DNA from: Liolophura sinensis
Taxonomy: Eukaryota; Mollusca; Polyplacophora; Chitonida; Chitonidae
Length of the DNA: 64,000 nucleotides
Assembly (NCBI RefSeq): GCF_032854445.1
Contig: NC_088297.1
Location: 6,197,991-6,261,990, forward strand
Direction of reading: 5' to 3'
Made by a program: the position numbers and the translations under genes. A model generated the notes under the pieces. It did not search any database and was not told the DNA's origin. It saw only the letters and a list, made by a program, of their open reading frames with translations. Shown piece by piece: positions 46,856-58,300 of this stretch (the stretch's first letter is position 1; each line of letters begins with the position of its first letter).

Positions 46856-47392
46856 TTAAGGACAAAATGTTAGGTCACATGTGGATGAATCTGATAACGA
46901 CGATATCGACAGCTGTACGTCAATAAATAACGTCAGCGACAAAATCCGCTGTGGGCGACTCCATTTTGCCTAAGAACTAGACCTGAAGCCTTCTGTGTTA
47001 GGAGGAGAATTGCCGTCGGAAACCGCCGAAGTGCAGTTCGTACATTTCCGGTAGAACACTTCTTCCCAGAAGGTAGCGAACAGTGCAGTTCGTTTTCCGC
47101 TTGACGATCGGGAAACCGGAATCTTGGACGCAGGTTCGAAGTTTACACGAACAAGGTGGCAGTTTTAGCGACTCTCGTTGGCTGAAAGGCAACACACCCT
47201 CAGCATAAATTACAGGGTGTTAAAGATGGAGGACGCGATGGACTCAACGATTTATGCCAGCTTTGCCGTATTTAGGCTTAACGTGTATGGTGAAGAAAAC
47301 TCACAAAATTATGCAGCAGGCAAACTCAGATAGAAAAAGATGTGCTCTTTTCAGCCTATAGTGTCATGTTTTTAAATTTTCTTCTGCTTTAA
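46856..47392. mobile_element. MITE related to the one at 11227
   Basis: About 90% similar by eye to 11341-11791 over 'ccattttgcctaagaactag', 'gaaaccgccgaagtgcagtt', 'acacgaacaaggtggcagtt' and 'tacagggtgttaaagatgga'. The right end 'attttcttctgctttaa' is a decayed TIR; the left end is poorly kept. Confidence 0.75.
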
Positions 47393-47762
47393 AGAAAGAT
47401 TCGTCAACAGCCAGCGAGAAAGCTACATAGGAAGTAATTGCTGTGATGTGTACTTGACCCCACATGTCAATCGTGTCAAGTGCCTGGGCTGGCTCTCGCA
47501 ACCAGAAAGGAGCCTTTGGCGCTGGAATATTCGCATCAAACATGGTGCGGCATTTTTGAAAGTCTTCGATAAAAAGTTGCCAATACTGGATTCAAAATAC
47601 CCTTAGAAATGCACACGAAACGAACGAAGCCAGCGAACTGTCAGGAAAGGAAAATAAATGTGATATACACAAGTAGTCTGTCCTCTGTCTGTAGGATTTG
47701 CGCATAAAACCATCATATGATGGTAAAGTTCAGTATACTTTAGAAGCAACGGATACAAATGG

Positions 47763-47810
47763 AGTGTGTGTGCGTGCGTGCGTGCCTGCGTGCGTGCGTG
47801 CGTGTGTAAG
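47763..47810. repeat. (GTGC)n/(GT)n microsatellite
   Basis: Alternating 'gtgcgtgcgtgc' run. Confidence 0.9.
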
Positions 47811-48112
47811 ACCATTACACTAACAGTCCTTCGAAATACTTTCATTGGATTATCTGCTCAGCGAATGCATTTATAGCTCCATATCTAGGCTATACGTACC
47901 GAATGAGGAATTCTAGCAGATTGTGTGGCGTCAGTGATTTGACGGCACTGGTAATGATATGGCCCGAAAAAGCCTCAGAATCCAGTGTTTCTAATTCATT
48001 TTGCACAGTTTGCATTTGATATGGCTTAATGGGGAGTCGAATTCCCGTGTCAGAGAAGATCGAAATACATTTCTAGGTGAAAAGGGCTTTTTTCAAAGAG
48101 CAGGCCGCTGTT

Positions 48113-48383
48113 ATATTTATTTATTTATTTGATTGGTGTTTTACGCCGTACTTAGCAATATTTCCCTTATACGACGGCGGCCAGCATTATGGTGGGAGGA
48201 AACCGGGCAGAGTCCGAGGGAAATCCACGACCATCCGCAGGATGCTGACAGACCTTCCCGCGTACGGCCGGACAGGAAGCCAGCATGAGCTGGACTTGAA
48301 CTCACAGCGACCGCATTGGTAAGAGACTCCTGGGTCATTACGCTGCGCTAGCGCGCTAACCGACTGAGCCACGGAGCCCTCCG
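48113..48383 (-). mobile_element. tRNA-derived SINE, full length, reverse orientation
   Basis: On the minus strand: head 'gtggctcagtcggttagcgc' (box A), box B-like 'gagttcaagtcc', core with 'catcctgcggatggtcgtgg', 'accataatgctggccgccgt', 'agtacggcgtaaaacaccaa' and an (aata)n tail. The best-preserved copy in the window and a good reference for the family. Confidence 0.9.
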
Positions 48384-48884
48384 CCCCCCCCCCCCCCCCC
48401 CACACACCCCGCTGGTATTAGACTGAGTAGAAAGGATCTACAATGATATCAAAAAGAAAAAACTCGCAATAGCTGCCACTTTTATGAGCCTTCCTTCTCG
48501 AGAAAAAATCTTTCGCGAATAGTAATCTCATGCTAAACCTTGGCATCCAAAATTTCGTTCTCGCGTCGGATCAACATGAGTACAGCGATTCGAATACGCC
48601 CCGTCATTTGCCGAAGCAATGCGGGCGTGTCCGAAGATGACATAACTGCCGGAGATTATCGAGTATTCCCGAGTGCGTGACAGAATTCATTCACTCTCGA
48701 CGCACGTGCGAGGCAAGTGGCTACTGGTGGTCCCTGGGCAGAAAACGACCCAGCGTCAGGCTTTTGTCTGAATTTTTATGACACGTGTGCCAAGAGATAA
48801 GTTTCCCATTTTGTTGCCAATATTATCTGAGGTGTAATAATGGCGTCCCTGTGGTGGTGAGCTTTACTTTGTCCCAAGTAGCAG

Positions 48885-48981
48885 TGTGTTTTCCATTTCT
48901 CAACTCCCACTCCGTGTCTTCGACATCACCAACCAGAGCGGATACAAATTTCAAACGGGCATATTCAAAAGTCCATTCGAG
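48885..48981 (+). CDS. Candidate upstream exon of gene 2 (uncertain)
   Basis: Acceptor 'caagtagcag' ends at 48884; donor gtaaaa at 48982. In one frame it reads FSISQLPLRVFDITNQ followed by SGYKFQTGIFKSPFE, which looks protein-like. That frame ends in phase 0 whereas the next confident exon (50589) needs phase 1, so either an exon is missing between them, another frame is used, or this is not an exon. Confidence 0.3.
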
Positions 48982-49539
48982 GTAAAACGATTATTATTTT
49001 CTCTTTCATATTATCTGCTTTATCTGTATTCATGGTATTCACTCCTTATTCAACTGAATCGATTCTGAAGTTCTGTAGTGTCATTAATGATGTGTGAAAT
49101 GCAGTACCGTAATTGACTCGTACAAACACTGGTTCAGTTTGTGTATTCCATTTCTGATGATCGTTTGTGATGTTTTGGCTCTTTTGTTCTTTTACCAGTA
49201 TTAAATACTGGGACAAATTCATGTAAGCCGACACGAACGTCACACGTCCAGAAAATATTCCGCAATTGTCGAACAATATTGTAATAACCATTGAGTTTTG
49301 ACCTACTTCTTCTGGTCAGAATTCTTATTGGGAATTTATTAAGATGAGATTGCTTTGACAGAAGGTTTGACGCCGGTGGAATGGGGTCCAACTAACAATA
49401 GAAACCTCATCTTAAAAACTTCCATGGCATTGTGGTCTGACGGCTCTTGTAGTCCCCAGGACTGTTTATGTAGTCTTACATGATCGATATTCGTCAAAGC
49501 GCACAAATATTTGAAGGCTTTGTGGTGTTTTGATTCGGT

Positions 49540-49597
49540 GGGGGCGGGGGAGGGGAAGGTGGGGGTGGTGGTGGTGGGGCGGGGGGGGGGGGGCAGT
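49540..49597. other. G-rich tract, possible G-quadruplex
   Basis: Runs of 4 to over 10 G separated by 1-3 bases (gggggcggggg and similar). Could fold as G4 on the plus strand; no gene context beyond the region upstream of gene 2. Confidence 0.5.
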
Positions 49598-49689
49598 GAG
49601 TGAAGACTATTATCAATGTAAGGAGTACAAGAGCTGATGAAGTCTAGTGAGCGCAGTTTCATATCATCTGGAGTCAAATTTCAGGCACA

Positions 49690-50315
49690 TGTATCTTGCA
49701 TAAACCAAACGTTCCATGTATCTGACATAAACCAAACGTTCCATGTATCTGACGTAAACCAAACGTTCCATGTATCTGACATAAACCAAACGTTCCATAT
49801 ATCTGACATAAACCAAACGTTCCATGTATCTGACATAAACCAAAAGTTTCATTTATCTGACATAAACAAAACGTTCCATGTATCTGACATAAACCAAATG
49901 TTCCATGTATCTGACATAAACCAAACCTTCCATGTATCTGACATAAACCAAACGTTTCATTTATCTGACATAAACCTAACGTTCCATGTACATGTACTGC
50001 GCATAACCAGCTCATGCTGGCTTCCTTTCCGGTCGTATGTGGGAAGGCCTCTCAGCAACATGCGGATGGTAGTGGATTCCCTCAGGGCTCTACCAGGCTC
50101 CCCCCCCCCCCCGCCCCACCATGATAATGCTGGCTGCCATTGCATAAGTGAAATATTCTTGAGTACGGCATAAAACACCAGTCAAATAAGTAAATAAATA
50201 AATCTCGCATAACCAAAAATTTCATGTTATCTGCCATAAACCAATTTTCATGTACATGTATCTCGCATAACCAAAAGTTTCATGTATTTGGCATAAACCA
50301 GTTTTCACGGAAACT
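49690..50315. repeat. 27-bp minisatellite split by a SINE
   Basis: About 11 copies of 'gtatctgacataaaccaaac' + 'gttccat' to 49995, then a SINE (50009-50204), then diverged units ('cataaccaaaagtttcatgt') to about 50315. Confidence 0.9.
50009..50204 (+). mobile_element. tRNA-derived SINE, 5'-truncated
   Basis: 'ccagctcatgctggcttcct', 'cagcaacatgcggatggtag', a poly-C run, 'aaatattcttgagtacggca' and a caaataagtaaataaataaa tail, inside the 27-bp array. Confidence 0.88.
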
Positions 50316-50588
50316 ACACACTTACAAAGTTATAATCGTGATTTTTTGAATACAAATTTCGAAATGATTCGCCAGATTCACATGTATGCGTTCCCTAGAA
50401 ATCGTTTTCACCATATTGGTGTATTCTGAACACGACGGGTCGTGAACAGACCACCTTTAATATTTATTTGAGCCAATACCATCATATTTGGGAATATCTC
50501 CTATTTCTCTTTGAAGTGTATTATTGATTTTGATGTTTACTACACTTTTGTGCACTTTGCATGTGGTTTCTGTTTTTTCCTTCTTCAG

Positions 50589-50690
50589 TATTACGCCGCT
50601 GTCTGGATACTTATCCGCCAAACACAAGCCAGCTGGTGCTGATCCACAATGCACTGTCAAATACTATGGGTGTCCTTGTCATTTTTAACG
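50589..50690 (+). CDS. Gene 2 exon a: region before ZP-N
   Basis: Acceptor 'ccttcttcag' ends at 50588; donor gtaagt at 50691; phase 1 in and out. Only one frame is open through the donor: LRRCLDTYPPNTSQLVLIHN followed by ALSNTMGVLVIFNG. It joins in phase to the ZP-N exon and may hold the first strands of, or the linker to, the ZP domain. Confidence 0.65.
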
Positions 50691-53600
50691 GTAAGTTGGT
50701 ATACTGCTTAGAAATTACATGAGATGAGTCTGCTTGTGTCAAGCTCTGACCTTTGTCAACTGAACTTAGCACAGTTACATTTGTCTCAACTTGGATGAAA
50801 AAGACAGGTCCAGCCATTAGAAAAGAACTGTATTTCCCTTCCAGAACAGAAAATGAGTTTGGGAGGAGGGAAAAATCAGTCAGCGGAAGATTTTTCTCGT
50901 GTTAGCAGCCAGCTTTGTAACAGCGCGATTTGTAATAAAAACGTTTGTTTTTTGCTATTTTTGTAATAACTTATTCCTGTCAAGAATTTATTACAAAAGG
51001 CCACTCTCTGAGTTTATACATAGATTATTGAATGAATACGGACTAATGTGGAAGTGTTTTTATCTTCGCTTCGGCTCCGCGCAAAAACAGAACTTTTTCA
51101 CTTCCGCCGGTATTCACTCAATATTCTTTAAGTATACAGTGTAATAAGAAGAAAATAAAAAGAGCCCGAACCAAATAAATAACATTTGCCTTGCACAGCG
51201 TTATTTGTTCTTTCTAGTCAGGTTTCCGGGTATTATTACATGCCGTCTTTCTAGTCAGGTTTCCAGGTATTATTACATGCCGTCTTTCTAGTCAGGCTTC
51301 CCGGTATTATTACGTACCGTTTAACATTTGTCTTCATGACAACACGGCATTTTGAGTAATTCTAAACCAGTGACGTTTAATAAACTGCAATTAACATCAC
51401 TGCATTGTTTTTAACTAATTCAGTTTAAGCCATGATGATAGGGGGCAAATAAATTGCTACTATTTATGGATTCACATGAACAGTTAAAATAAAACCTTGA
51501 CTGAGGTAAATTGAAAAGAGGCTGTATTTTACCGGTTACGTGTGATCATTTGCCACCTATCACATCGTCGTCGCTGATCTGGTTTTACTCTCTATCCTTT
51601 ACGTCTTTAATTATATTCTACTGGTTTACTTGTACAGATGTGTACGGCTCAGACTTTAGAGAAGCTACCTGAGGGCATTGGAAATTGTAAGTAAGAATAT
51701 ACGGAGAGATGATTGGAAATTGTAAGTAAGAATATACGGAGAGATGAAATACATAGAGATATAAGACATTAACATGAAAAATCATTTTACTAGTAAAGTT
51801 TAACGGAATATCTTCTGAAGGTGAACGCACGTGGGAAGGTCTCCTAGTAACCAGCGGATGGTCTGGGTTTCCCCCGTACTCTGCAGGGTTTCGCCCCACC
51901 ATAATGTTGGTCGACGTCGCATAAGTGAAATACTCTTGAATACGGCGTAAAACGTAGATTAAATAAATAAGGAAAATCTAAAAAATCGAAAAGGTAAAAG
52001 TAAAAATTTTTGGTTTGAGGTAACTGACATCAGATATTATCATTGTAAAGCCTGCCAAATAATTCAAGCCTTTGACTTCGTTTGAATCATTCAGAAAAAA
52101 GTAATAGATAGAAAATATCACAATCGGAATTAAACAAAGCCAAGAAAAAATTATAATAAAGAAATAAAAAAACTAGTAAATAAATAAAAGAAATAAATGA
52201 CAGCAAATATGAGGGAAAAATTTTATAAAACAGAAAGATATGTCTCAGGTGCCTTAAAATTTTTTGTTTAAGAGAAAATATTGTTCTAATGGTTCTGATT
52301 TTTGTTTTGAAAAGTTCCATTTGAAGTTTAAATTTTCTGTAGTGACGGTTGATTGCGGCCTTCACCCGTCTGAGCCCATGACCTTGACCTACGTGGGGGA
52401 GATCCGGGCCATGTACGCCTCGACGAGTCCATTTGCCTGCGAGGCCGAGTCCACAGACGAGCGTGAGATCGTGTTCACCATGGTTATTGAGGAGGACGAC
52501 CGAGAAGAGTGCGGTGTACAGGTATAGAGGTGTAGAGGTGTTTAAAATTGGTGATCATGCTCGTTTTAAAACAAAGCCACGCGACATTTCCAAGCAGGAC
52601 CATGAATCATTGGTAAGGTGTACTACTCCAAAAATACTCTAGTTTTGGGTTCAAACGCGGCCTGAGTAGAGGATTCTCAGTTCCTTCTCTCCCTTCTCTC
52701 GAGCGTTCGTAACATTAAGCGAAGACGCTAGCTGATGCAGTCTTTGAGCTGAGTTCCTGATTAAACACCAAAACCAATAGTTTTGGGTCAGTGTGATGTG
52801 CAAGTTTGTAAAGACACACGTGGGAAAGTTTATCAGAAAATTTGCCGAATGTCGATGGTTTGCTCCAAGGTTTCCAGTTTCCAATGAAACGGACGTTACA
52901 GGGAGTACGGCGTTCATCGAAAAAGCAAATAAATCAAACAAATCAGCTGAAGTGTTTCTAGCACTGACAACCACAGTTGCCAGAATCAATCCACTTGAGT
53001 TTTTAGAAATATGTGCTGACTTTCTCCAACACGTGCACTTGGAACCTGTTTTACGACGGAGGCATCATGCGTCCATGACAAGATAATAGCGAAGACACGG
53101 ACAAGTGAGCGCGTGCAAAACGTTACCTTTTCATGAAGGCAACAGTATTGTCTCTTCTTCATGTGAAACTAGATAGTTATCTAAAGCCATTGGAGTTGTT
53201 AATGGAATGGCTTCTGTATTGTATGGATGATCATGAAACAGTCATTGGTTGTTCACAGGACGTTGGGGCCATGGCGTTTAAGGTGAGAATCCACGTACAG
53301 AATCACGTGATCCTGGTGACAGATGACGACACCGAGTTCGAAGTCACGTGCAACTATGCCAACGTCACGGATGGAACGAGCAATATGGGCGTCGTGGAGC
53401 TGCTAGTGTAAGTGTTTCGCTTAAGTCTTCTAAAATCATCCAGTCTGATCACTAAATTAGACTGAACCCGAAATAAGGCTTGCAGTCTCATTACAACCGA
53501 ATCAATCTGCCAGTCATTCAAACAGACATTCGTATACCAGCCGTCAACCAAAATGGACGTTCTAGGTCAGTAATTCAATACACTTTTTCTCTAGTTTCCC

Positions 53601-55293
53601 CATAAATGCTTGCCTCCAATGCTTTCCGCTAGTTCGCCTAATTCTTACCAATCTGGTATTCTATATCACACACTGGAAATACCGGGAGTATTCTCGTTTT
53701 TAGCGCACTATCCATGCATCAATCAACAATAAAAATGCATCAGTGCATCTAAAACACCAATCAAATAAATAAATAAATGTACGCATTTGCATGAACAGTT
53801 AGAATAAAACCCTCACAGACCATTTGGCAGCTTTCACACTGTCGTCGCTGCTTTGGTTTTACTCTCTGTGCTTTTTTTAAATGATATCCAACTCATTTTC
53901 GACATTCAGTCTGTCCGCTTATTCATGTCTGCCTCAGTCCTGTTTGTCTCCGACTCTAGCTGTAGTTCTTGTTGAACATAAAATTGACCATAACAATCTG
54001 GCGGCAGGTTCGAATCCAGTTCTTTCTAAATCCCCTGTGCGTTAATCTATTTTGTCTGATAATTGCGTGGTGAAGTGAACAATAAATTTTTCCGGTTCTG
54101 AACATGGCTATTGTAGCATATAGGGAATACCATCACACAAATACACAATTAACCACAGTTCCTGCTTTAATTGCTGTTCCGCAACCTGCGGATGGTCGTG
54201 GGTTCCCCCCGGGCTCTGCCCGGTTTCCGCCCACCATAATGCTGGCCGCCGTCGTATGAGTGAAATATTCTTGAGTACGGCGTAAAACACCAATCAATCA
54301 ATCATTAATTGCTGTTCCTTAGCGAAGAGCCAGCGTCGTCCAGTGCCATCCAGGTGCCGAGTGGGTCTGGGGATACCAACGAGGCTACCATGGAGCTGAT
54401 CGTGGAGGACTTGTTAACAAACGCCATCAACCATATTAACCTGGATCAGGAAGTTCGACTTCACATTTTGGATAAACCAAAGGAAGGTATAAAATTCAGC
54501 TGTTATAACCTCAGAATTGCTATTTGTTTATTATAGCCACCTCACCGAAGTTAGTGAGGTGGGGTAGGGTTGCGGGGTTGAGGTGATGAGAGAAAGGGTG
54601 TATACAGGAATAACCTTGTCTATCTCTCCGCCTGTTTGCAGACACTATTATTTCCACGCCTCCCCTCCGAAACCACTGAGCCGATTTCTATGAAACTTAA
54701 CATAAAGTCTTGCATATCATCTCAAATTGTGCTTGCTTAGGTTTAATGGAACACGGGTAATTATTTTCATAATTATTCCCATATAAGACTTTGGTAACGG
54801 GGTCAATATTTAGTAATGTCGAGTCTTCAAAGAGGCAAACATGTCTTCTTAATCTTCACATTTGACGGGTATTTCTGGTTATATTATCAACGTATAGCAT
54901 TGAACTACATGATTTTAATAGTGTACACAATTTACTTGCATAATTTTAACTAATTTGTCCACCTTTAATGCTACTAATTAGCATATAAAATACACAGATT
55001 GCGGTCGACTAAAATCCAAACATCTTTGCTCTGTGATATAGAGATCTTTGCAGTTTTATCATTGGTTTCACCGTGAAAGCTTGAACAAATCTGGTTTCCA
55101 AAATCTAATTAAAAGTAAAAATCTAGCGATATCTGCAAAATGACAACAAGCTCTAAAATAATCCACTTCACTTCACTCCAGAAGTCCTATGCAACAGTCA
55201 ACCTTATGTTTAATTTTCAAAGGCTTGCCGACATGGCCATCTGAAAAAGGTTAGATGGTAGAATATAGTTTATTTCCTTTGTTGTTTTATTTA

Positions 55294-55364
<71 letters not shown>

Positions 55365-58300
55365 TCATAAAACATAAATCATGTAGAAAAATATATATTG
55401 ATTTATCCATCGTAGTTTGTCCTAAGTATGACCTTCAACCCAGTCCATGTGATTCCATCATGGCGGAAATGACCTCTGACCTGAACTGTACAAATCTACA
55501 CGGCGAGCCTTTTGTCGACTGCAATAGCGTAAGTATTTACCCAGTCCTGTAATATACTTCCAACATATGCCTGTCCCTTAGCGTAATTCATTCCTTTAAT
55601 TTCACGACATATTCTTGAGCACGGCGTAAAACACCAATCAAATAAATAAATAAATTTAATTTCTGGAAAGATGGAGCGGGTTGTGGCCAAGGTACGAGTT
55701 CAGTTACTGCCTTGTTCGGGGAGCAGTCAGATCACGTGTTCTCACTGTTTGTTCATGGCAGTGAGGGGTCGACAACGTTTCCGTGGCCATTTGGACACTC
55801 TGTGACGTTTGTTGAAGATCACGTGTCTTTCACTAATATGAGTTCGTCAGTATCTTGCCGAAGGTCGATGGTTTACCATGAGCACTCCAGTTTCCACCGC
55901 CCACAGAGCTGAACGCCATCGTGTGCTTGGGGAAAAAAAACGAACCTTGCAGGAGTATGACATTAAACCACAATCAGACAAATAAATAAACAAATAAATT
56001 TTAGCCACACATAGATCGGTGAAGAATTTTTTATATGTTTCTTCGTGACAGGTTGTTCCTGTGTGGGAATTCGTGGAGAAATGCCAGACTGATATGCATA
56101 AACTAACCAATCAGATCGGAGAGTGCTCACCATATTGGAAACGAGATTACATCTGTGCTCTCCAGGAAATGTACGAGTGTATTTGTCATAAAGAAGGTGT
56201 TCACGTCAGCTGGTTGCCATCTGCAGAATGCGGTAAGTTTGGTATGACGGCTGTCCCATATCCAGACAGAGGCAGAGCAATTTAGTAATCCTTTACCACA
56301 TAAAGGCATTAAGCATTCCGTAAGTGATGGATTCTGTTGCCACAATATTGCATTCTGTCGACACGGTATTCCATTCTGTTGGCACAGTATTCCATTCTGT
56401 TGGCACAGTATTCCATTCTATTGACACGGTATTCCATTCTGTTGGCACAGTATTCCATTTTATTGGCACGGTATTCCATTCTATTATCGCGCTATTCCAT
56501 TCTGTTGGCACGGTATTCCATTCTGTTGGCACATTATTGCATTTTTGAGACACAGTATTCCATTCTATTGGCACAGTATTCCATTCTGTTGACACCGTAT
56601 GCCACTCTATTGGCAGGGTATTCCATTCTATTGGCACAGTATTCCATCCTATTATCACGGTATTCCATTCTGTTGGCACAGTATTCCATTCTATTATCAC
56701 GGTATTCCATTCTATTGGCACAGTATTCCTTTCTATTGACACAGTATTCCATTTTATTGTCATGGTATTCCATTCTGTTGGCATATTGTTGCATTCTAGA
56801 GACACAGTATTCCATTCTATTGGCACAGTATTCCTTTCTATTGGCACAGTATTCCATTTTATTATCATGGTATTCCTTTCTGTTGGCATATTGTTGCATT
56901 CTAGAGACACAGTATTCCATTCTATTGGCACAGTATTCCTTTCTATTGACACAGTATTCCATTCTGTTGGCACAGTATTCCATTCTGTTGACACGTATGC
57001 CATTCTATTGGCACGGTATTCCATCCTATTGGCACAGTATTCCATCCTATTATCATGGTATTCCATTCTGTTGGCACAGTATTCCATTCTATTATCACGG
57101 TTTTCCATTCTATTGACACAGTATTCCATTCTATTGACACGGTATTCCATTCTATTGACACGGTATTCTATTCTATTTGTACAATATTCCATATACTATA
57201 AAAGACTACAGCATAGAGAGTAAAATCAGAACAACGACAACAGTGATAGCTGGCAAATGGTCGCACGTAACCAAGTTAAGTAAGGCCTCGTGTCAACTTA
57301 GCGCAGCCAAGTTTTATTCTAACTGTTCAAGTAAATGCTTAATTTTAATAATTAATCTTGCTGAAGTTGGATCTTGCTGATAGAATAAAACAGAATAAAG
57401 CACAGAATACGTAAATTTGTACGAGCTCTGTCAATGGAAATTATATATATATATATATGAATCGTTTCCCTTCAAAATTAAGAGGGAGAGCCTATTTCCT
57501 TAAGTGGAACGATATACACATATAGACATATAAAGTGTCGCCGTACAAGCAACGTTAAAACCGAAGTCCACAAACCCACAACCGATCGTGGTTTTCTCTA
57601 ACCCTGTTACCCAGAGACAACGAAGAGTTTGATATTCGTGGAGAAGTGTGATCTGATCAGTGACGGAAAAACAACTCCCTTGGTCGTGGATGGGTAAGTA
57701 CTGTACTATCTCCGGACCGTATGGAGCCTGTTAAGGCCATTACCGTGCCGTCGTACCATCGTACCATCGCCTGATGATGGAACCAAACCATGGAACGATA
57801 CTCTCAAGCGAGGACACCATGGCACGTTACAGTAGCATTGCTCCTCACTATCGTTCCATCGTCTTGTTCCGACGATGGAACGATCACACAATGGTACGAT
57901 CATGGCCTTAAGGGGCTTCCGTAAGATGAAGTGATGCTGCGGTAAGAACAGCATCGTGTTCCTATGTTTAGCAGATGGCAATGTGAAATTACGAATCTAA
58001 AAGGGGATTTTCTTCAAAATCATAGACTGGCACGTGACCTATAGTGTGTTATATCGTTCTACAGCCAATTTCACGCCCCACATTTCAAAGCTCAATAAGA
58101 GGGTTCCCTGGCATAATGACAAGAGAGTCCTCGTATATTGTCCGTATGTAGGTTGGGCAGCTGTTTACAGCGTCAAGTCAGATCGCAATCTCTCAACGAA
58201 AAAGGGGCAGGCTGGAAAATGTGTTTTAAGCCCGTTTGCAAGGTGGGTTTGAAGTCCGTTTGCGAAGTAGGCTTGAAGTCCTTTTGCGAAGTGGGGTTGA

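Noticed and set aside
47003-47195. 65-codon ORF on the minus strand
   Set aside because: Lies within a MITE copy; the homologous copy at 11400 does not keep it open.
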